From: Leptobrachium leishanense
Lineage: Eukaryota; Chordata; Amphibia; Anura; Megophryidae
DNA: 64,000 nucleotides
Assembly: GCA_009667805.1 (NCBI GenBank)
Contig: CM019071.1
Location: forward strand, 46,635,593 to 46,699,592
Direction of reading: 5' to 3'
Under the pieces are notes generated by a model. It made no database searches and was not told where the DNA came from. It was given only the letters and a program-made list of their open reading frames with translations. Every line of letters begins with the position of its first letter. Position 1 is the first letter of the stretch. A program made the translations under genes and the position numbers. Below are positions 58,161 to 64,000 of this stretch, piece by piece.

Positions 58161-60612
58161 GTCAGCCTTTAAAAAATTGCCAATGTTTATTGTTTTAAAG
58201 AGATTTGTTAATGCAGACATAATGCAATAACAGTGACAGTGAATAGTGTTATAGGTACATAATGACATTGAGGTGTTTAATTGAGATGTGTGTATGAAAT
58301 CAAAATTCGGACGAAATTGACCCGACTCGTATTTCGGAAACACTTCCAAAATACGAGTCGGCTGCATCCGAATTTATAAATTTGTCCGAAAATACGATTT
58401 GCGGTAACAATGAAAATAATCTGAAATGAAATAAAGAGAAAAAAATGAATTCAATGCAAAACAAAGCAATTGGTTAATGGGCAACACACAGGGCACAGTA
58501 TATCCCAGTCAGGTGTTAATGAGCAACTCCAGGGCACAGTATAACCCAGTCAGGGGTTAATGGGCAACTCCAGGGCACAGTATAACCCAGTCAGGGGTTA
58601 ATGGGCAACTCAAGGGACACAGTAAAATGTAAAAATAAAAAAATGGGGACCCCTGCCTTGCAGTTGAAACCTGTTCAGCACCATGGAGAGCAGCTGCTCT
58701 GGACTCCGGTGCCCTGAACAGCTGCTCTTCATGGTGCTAAATAGGCTTCAGCTGCAAGGAAAGGGCCCCTCGTATTTTTTTTTACATTTTTTTTGTTTTT
58801 AAATCACTATAAAATAAAAACTAAAAACAAAATAGGTAATAAAAGCAAAATACGAATGAATCCAAAACAAAAAACGAAAAAGATCTGAAACTAAACAAAA
58901 AATTTGGCCGTGCACATGTCTAGTGTTTAATGGGTTAATGGTATTTAATGATAGCATGTTGGGTTAAAGAAACCAGCAAAAGCAAACTAATTCATTTGTT
59001 AAAGGGACTTAGGGACAGGAAGGTGTTTAATGGGTTAATGGTATTTAATGATAGCAGAGGTCTTGTTGGGTTAAACAAACCAGCGAAAGCAAACTAATTC
59101 ATTTGTTAAAGGGACTTAGGGACAGGAAGGTGATTAATGGGTTAAAGACACCTAACAAAATCAAAGTGATTGGAAATTAAAGTGCCTGATGACAGCAAGA
59201 CAATTAATGGGTTACAGGGACCCAAAGGAATCAAAATGACTGGTCAGTTACAGTGCCTGATGTGTGTTATGACTAATAGGTTACAAGTACATAGAAACAT
59301 AGAAACATAGAAAAATGTCGGGAGATAAGAACCTTTCGGCCCATCTAGTCGCCCAATTACATGGATACTTTACCTGGATTTATCTTTTGTTTAGGATAGC
59401 CTTATGCCTATCCCATGCTTGCTTAAATTCAATCACTGTTTTGGCCTCTACCACTTCTACTGGAAGACTGTTCCATGTATCCACCACCCTCTCAGTAAAA
59501 TAATGCTTCCTGATGTTACTTTTAAACCTTTGCCCCTCTAATCTAAGACTATGTCCTCTTGTTTTGCTACTTTGTTTCCTTTTAAATATACTCCCTTCCT
59601 CTACCTTGTGGATTCCCTTTACGTATTTAAATGTTTCTATCATATCTCCTCTGTCTCGTCTTTTTTCCAAGCTGTACATGTTAAGATCATTAAGCCTTTC
59701 CTGGTAACTTTTCTCCTTCAAGCCGTACACCATTTTAGTAGCCCTTCTCTGAACTCTCTCTAAGATGTCTATATCCTTCTGGAGATACGGTCTCCAGTAC
59801 TGCACACAGTACTCCAAGTGAGGTCTCACCAGTGCTCTGTACAGTGGCATGAGCACTTCCCTTTTCCTACTGCTAATACCTCTCCCTACACAACCAAGCA
59901 TTCTGCCAGCATTTCCAAGCATTCTGCCAGCATTTCCAAGCATTCTGCCAGCATTTCCTGCTGCTCTATTACAATGACTACTTACCCTTAGATCCTCTGC
60001 AATAATAACCCCTAAATCCCAACCCTCAGATGTTGAGGTTAGGACTGTATCAAATATTCTATATTCAGCCTTTGGGTTTTTACGTCCCAGGTGCATTATC
60101 TTGCACTTATCCGATCAAGTACCCGATGACAGAGAGGTTATTCATGCGGTAAAAGGACCTAATGTATGGACGTGTGCAGAGCCCAAAAATACAGTTCAGT
60201 TGGGTCATTTCAAAACCCAGATTTTCCTATTTCTGAATTTTCCGATTCAGAATTGTTGCTATATAAGGGATGATAATATTAATAAAAATAATGATAATAT
60301 ATCCCTGTTTTCTGTGTCAATGAATGTGCAAACAGCAGGGCATGCAGCTGGGTAAAGGGACCTGACAACGAGGTGTTTAATCAGATTACAGCACTTACAG
60401 ATTCAAAATGATTTAAATTATGGAAATATTCAGTGTTTCTGTTTTACAGTTTGCAAAGCAATACGGCTCCGTTTACACGTTATATTTTGGGCCAAAACCT
60501 GTGATTTTCCTTTGTGGGTATGAAACAGTTAAAGAAGCCCTCATTGATAGAGGAGAAGAATTTGGAGGACGAGGACGAGTGCCGACACTGGAGAAGGTTA
60601 CACAGAAATACG
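57981..60612 (+). CDS. CYP2 gene B, exons 1 and 2 (rest outside window)
   Basis: A second CYP2 microsomal monooxygenase. Exon 1, 57981-58160 (60 codons), starts [10 protein letters not shown] and has a hydrophobic anchor and [14 protein letters not shown] at residues 34-47; the donor is GAAG/GTCAGC. Exon 2, 60450-60612 (163 bp), has the acceptor TTTTACAG and encodes [18 protein letters not shown] and [20 protein letters not shown]. Exon 2 differs from gene A at 11 of 55 residues, so it is a tandem paralogue and not an assembly duplicate. The exon 2 donor, GTGCCT, is weaker than GTGAGA in gene A. No exon 3 (WxxxR block) is visible before 64000. An unusually long intron 2 is likely, as in gene A. 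Confidence 0.85.
58281..58922. mobile_element. hAT MITE with exact TSD
   Basis: GTGTTTAA lies at 58273-58280 and 58923-58930. The right end, TGCACATGTCTA, is that of the family at 15634; the left end, TTGAGATGTGTG, is a diverged form. It contains a ~42-bp tandem repeat (AGGGCACAGTATAACCCAG) and a hairpin around GAGCAGCTGCTC. Confidence 0.75.
58923..59290. repeat. Tandem ~70-110 bp repeats in intron 1 of gene B
   Basis: Units with TTAAAGGGACTTAGGGACAG, GTGTTTAATGGGTTAATGG and CAAACTAATTCATTTG. Similar GGGTTAAAGGGACTTAATAAC sequence precedes exon 2 of gene A, so this is ancestral intron sequence that expanded in gene B. Confidence 0.6.
59291..60115 (-). mobile_element. CR1-like LINE, 5' truncated
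   Basis: CAAGTAC occurs on both sides (59284-59290 and 60116-60122). On the minus strand an ORF of about 230 codons (60096-59380) encodes [53 protein letters not shown] and [19 protein letters not shown], the C-terminal part of a CR1-type ORF2. It ends in a (TTCTATG)n tail. The 21-bp unit encoding AGRMLGN is triplicated. Confidence 0.82.
60450..60612 (+). CDS. CYP2 gene B exon 2
   Basis: 163 bp, the standard CYP2 exon 2 length, open throughout. The ~100 bp upstream align with the gene A intron 1 end. Confidence 0.9.
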
Positions 60613-61167
60613 GTGCCTTAATTTCAGGATACGGTTAATAACATTTTGCTTTGCTGAATTTTCTGATTTCAATCCATTTGAATTGAAGTGACTCACTTTT
60701 TAATGCAATTTGGAGAAATTATTTGGAAAGTGCTTCCCTCTTTAATAAATACATGAGGACATAGTAAGATCCTCCATCCATCCCATATTGTGAATGATAA
60801 AATTATGGGGCGCTATTCAATGGAATTGAAAGTTACCCATTGGAGCCACAATTCTAACCTGGCGGAAAGGTTTGCTCAGCATTAGAGGCTCCTTACTCTA
60901 TATTAATGGCTCATATAGATTATATTGCTTGTATTGGAGGCATTAATAGCAACTCCGCAGGAAAAAAAACCTGCACCTCAAAGGTGTCTGATTACTTTAT
61001 ATAAATGTAACTGTCAAGGGACAGGGTTTTGGAGAGATGTGTTGTCCATTGCATGTTTAAAGGTAAGGTTTCCTTTAAATGGGTTTGGTTATGTAGTGGG
61101 TAGGACTGATTCTAGCATCAAGTCTTTTCATAGTATGGGAACTAGCTACTTCCTGGTTTCAAATCCG
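60613..61167. other. Intron 2 of gene B, nothing identified
   Basis: No exon 3 candidate and no repeat boundary. Confidence 0.4.
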
Positions 61168-61740
61168 AGGCCTGTTCAATACCTCAGCCGCTGCAAGTGC
61201 TAAGTTAGCAACTTGCATTGAACGCCGTTCAACCGCTCAGCGCTCAGCAGTGCTAACCTAGCACTTGCAGCGACCCGAGGAGATGCTGAGTGTGACGTTT
61301 TAAAGATGGCCGACGCATGAAGCAAGTAACAATGCCCTACAGCAAGATGGCCGCCGCCTCGAAGCAAGTAATAATTCCGTACAGCAATGTTAATTTTGAG
61401 GTTTTTGTTCACCAAAGCACAAAATATTTATTTATTATTTCCCCCTGCACATAGACATATATTACAGCTCAATTTATATATTGTTTGAGAAGTAAACATA
61501 ACGTTTATTCATTAAAAACTATCATTTGTGGTGTGTGCGTACAAAACGGAATTGTGCTGACTGCTTCTCTTTATTATATTTTGTCCGAGTGATCCGAAAA
61601 ACAATCTGAATTTTTCATTAAGAAATTGTCGACCATTTTGGATTCAAAATTCGCATCCAAAGGGTTCAACGACACTGCTGCAGCAAACTGAATTGCTGCG
61701 CTGCAGCAATTCAGCAGCTGCTGAGGTATTGAACAGGCCT
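61168..61740. mobile_element. MITE with perfect ~20-bp inverted ends
   Basis: GGCCTGTTCAATACCTCAGC at 61169 and its exact reverse complement ending at 61739. One more A/T pair matches on the outside. The interior has CAGCGCTCAGCAGTGC- and GCTGCAGCAATTCAGC-type palindromes. No TSD is recognisable, so the superfamily is open. Confidence 0.65.
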
Positions 61741-62155
61741 CTGTTGCAGTGGCTGGAGGAGAGAGCCCAGTGTGCTGCATCACTCCTCATAAGAATTTTA
61801 TCTGCATGTGGTCTAAAAGGCGCACACAGTAATTTAGCTCTGAATTTATTTATATTTTAATGTTTTACATCACTTTACATGGACATTGTGATCTGTTAAT
61901 GAAGTGACTGGTTTTATCATGTTTCTGTTGGAAAGACCTGTTCATTTTTCCAGAGAGAGTTGTAAAGGACTGTGTTTATGTATAATTTGAACGTTATTTG
62001 GTTTTATTCCTTGTAGCTTTCATGGTGTCATCTACAAAGAGACAGACAAAATAAAGACCAAAAAGACAGCTGTATGAAGCTTGCTATTTCTTTAGATCTA
62101 TGCAGCTACAATAAATATATAAAAGGGCCATTATAAACCATTGTCTGGAAATCTA
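61741..62155. other. No feature seen
   Basis: AT-rich intron sequence without recognisable repeats or exons. Confidence 0.35.
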
Positions 62156-62321
62156 TTCATTAATAGGACAATACATAGAACACAAGGTCGCCCATTCAGA
62201 CTGGACGAAAACAGATTCAGCCTAAAGCATAGGAAAGTTTTTTTTGTACAGTGAGTACAATAAAGCTGTGGAATTCTCTGCCTGTTGAGGTGGTTGGGTC
62301 AGAGTCTGTACAGACTTTTAA

Positions 62322-63612
62322 CCCCTTAACGCCGCAGGACATACATTTCCGCCCTGCATTGGGCTTTGACGCCGCAGGACGTAAATGTACGTCCACGGCG
62401 TTTACAGCCCCCCTCCGTTAATACTCACCTCCTCCGGTCGCTCCCACGCTGCTCTGACTCCCGCGGAGTCAGATCAGTGTGAATCCCTCCTCCGGCGCAG
62501 TGACGTCATCGCGCCGGTGGCGCGATGACGTCAGTTTCAGGCGTCCCCCCCTGCCGGAGCAGGGGAAGCGCCTGAAGGGGAGGGTGGGATCCTTTGGATC
62601 CCTCTATCTCTCGATCGCCGGGGACCAGGCGGCTGTGGCCAGCATCGCTGGAAGGGTCACAGCCTGACCTTTCCAGCGATGTATGGGGGGTTAACTCCTT
62701 AGGCTGGGGTCAGACCAGCGCATTTTTAACGTGCGTTCTGGCGCACTTAATCACGGCCGCACTAGCAGCAAATGACGGGCAATGACGGCCAATATACGAA
62801 GTACGGTCGCACGAAAGTCCGGCCGCGCAACGCAAGTGGAAAATGAACGCAATGATGCGCGATGATGTCAGTTAACCGGGGAACCCCCTAGCTGCAAAGG
62901 GATTTCCTATGGAAATCCCTTAGAGGAGATAAAGGAGTTCAAAGAACCCCCCTATCTCCTGATTGGTGGCAGCTAGGGGGTCATGCATGATATTGCTGGG
63001 AAGGCCAGAGCATGGCCTTTCCAATGATATCAAACATGACCATGTTATAAGTAAAATAAAAGTTTAAAAAACGTAAAAATAAAAATAATAAAAAGATAAT
63101 AAATTAAATAATAAAAAAATAAATCTTTTTTTTTTTTTTTTTAATGCAGCACTATTGTTCACATTTCAATTATAATGCGAACAATGATGCTTCACTAATG
63201 ATTTTTTTTGCGGGGGGGTTTAGCTAAAATCACGCAATTTCTCCCCCAAAAAAAAATGGGTTCCCCGTTCTAATTTTTTTAACAAATCTACCCCATAGAA
63301 TATGACCGCAGAGCCTCGGATAATAAAATTTAAAAAAAAAACACTTTACACACTGTGGAAGATTGAAATTTTATTGAAAACTCAAATTGTTTTACTTTTT
63401 TTTACATTTTTTGTTATAGCATTTTGGCAGGGCATGACATATACATATGATAATGATATATTATTAATCTGCCGAGTCTGCCGGAAAGAACGATATATAA
63501 TTTGTCTGGGTGGTATAATAATACGTGACTTATAAACGGTCAAAATGAGCTCAGCAAACTTCTACTTCCGAAACAGCGCCGAAGTTGTAAAATTACTCCC
63601 GTCCTTAAGGGG
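62322..63612. mobile_element. piggyBac-like non-autonomous element
   Basis: TTAA at 62318-62321 and 63613-63616. Inner ends are CCCCTTAACGCCG and, reversed, CCCCTTAAGGACG. GC-rich hairpins (GTGACGTCATCGCGCCGG...) and an A/T-rich right half resemble the element at 34742. It carries a partial Harbinger-like MITE. Confidence 0.7.
62702..62860. mobile_element. Partial Harbinger-like MITE
   Basis: Begins GGCTGGGGTCAGACC after TTA and includes CCGCACTAGCAGCAAATGAC and GGCCAATATACGAAGTACGG. It stops abruptly near 62855, so about two thirds is missing. Confidence 0.6.
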
Positions 63613-64000
63613 TTAAACATGGACTGGATGACTTCCTGCAAAAACATAAATATTAAGGGTTATAGTATTTAATATGTGGGTAAAAGTTGCTTGATCCATG
63701 GAGACATCGGACACCATCTGGGGTCAAGAAGGAATTTTTTCCAAGTATATTTCATATTTGGAGAGCTCTTCAGACTTGTTTTTTTGCTTCCTTTGAATCA
63801 ACAGCAGAAACTGATGTGTGAAAGGCTGAACTTGATAGGCAGAAAAACGCTGTTCGTCCATGTAATTATGTGAGCTGTTCCATGGTCATGCTTTACTCTA
63901 TGTAGTTCAATTTGGTCCAGGAGTAAATACCAGTGGTATAAATGAGCGTTTACCAAAGTTTTGAGATGCTGGGAAGTTTGAACATGACTTATTCCGGAAC

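Larger units (their letters stand above)
62156..63900 (+). mobile_element. Unclassified LINE-like repeat split by a piggyBac-like element
   Basis: The left part (62156-62317) has TTCAGACTGGACGAAAACAG and GTGGAATTCTCTGCCTGTTG. The right part (63617-63900) has CATGGACTGGATGACTTCCT, GGAATTTTTTCC and GCTTCCTTTGAATCAAC. Together they read like one degenerate coding tail common in vertebrate repeats. The interruption at TTAA is exact. Confidence 0.5.

Noticed and set aside
60613..64000. Search for gene B exon 3
   Set aside because: No WxxxR-containing open segment with AG/GT borders was found, so it is assumed to lie outside.

Overview
The window is vertebrate nuclear DNA, most likely from a frog. 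That inference rests on the CYP2 gene structure and on dense hAT, Harbinger-like, piggyBac-like, Tc1, LINE and Gmr1-type Gypsy remains. I saw no bacterial signals (no operons and no tightly packed ORFs). Real coding sequence is a small fraction of the 64 kb. Most long ORFs here are translated minisatellites or transposon pieces.

Host genes. Gene A is a complete nine-exon cytochrome P450 family 2 gene on the plus strand (7230-44419). Its coding exons measure 186, 163, 150, 161, 177, 142, 188, 142 and 182 bp. From exon 2 onward these are the canonical CYP2 exon sizes, every junction is GT-AG, and the predicted protein is 496 residues. Gene B is a tandem paralogue that starts at 57981. Only its exons 1 and 2 lie inside the window, and the rest must lie to the right. 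Homology outside the exons (around the start codon, before exon 2, and in a TATA-bearing segment farther upstream) supports a tandem duplication.

Layout. 1-7200: part of a hAT-like element, a telomere-like minisatellite, a TATA-bearing duplicated segment, MITEs, a 25-bp minisatellite and a candidate solo LTR, then the proximal promoter of gene A. 7416-10819 (intron 1): a foldback element carrying hammerhead-ribozyme-like motifs and a large minisatellite, then a ~55-bp satellite. 12468-32339 (intron 3, ~20 kb): a 52-bp minisatellite, a hAT element, a Gmr1-like Gypsy with a SCAN-like Gag and integrase placed before reverse transcriptase, a Tc1 element, a possible Penelope-like tail, and a 5.3-kb hAT with a decayed transposase. 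32501-38673 (intron 4): a LINE containing a hAT that itself contains piggyBac-like, Harbinger-like and other MITEs. 38851-43354: satellites and MITEs around exon 6. 44420-48489: 3' UTR, a minisatellite, and the second copy of the TATA-bearing segment. 48490-57916: an LTR retroelement with 1.9-kb LTRs that lacks pol, has been invaded by a MITE and an L2, and ends 64 bp before the gene B start codon. 57981-64000: gene B exons 1-2, a hAT MITE, a LINE fragment, a MITE and a piggyBac-like element.

Many insertions have target-site duplications (TSDs) that can be read directly, so the nesting order can be reconstructed. The points most worth following up are the LTR beside the gene B TATA-like box, the hammerhead-like motifs in the intron 1 foldback, and the SCAN-Gag Gypsy.
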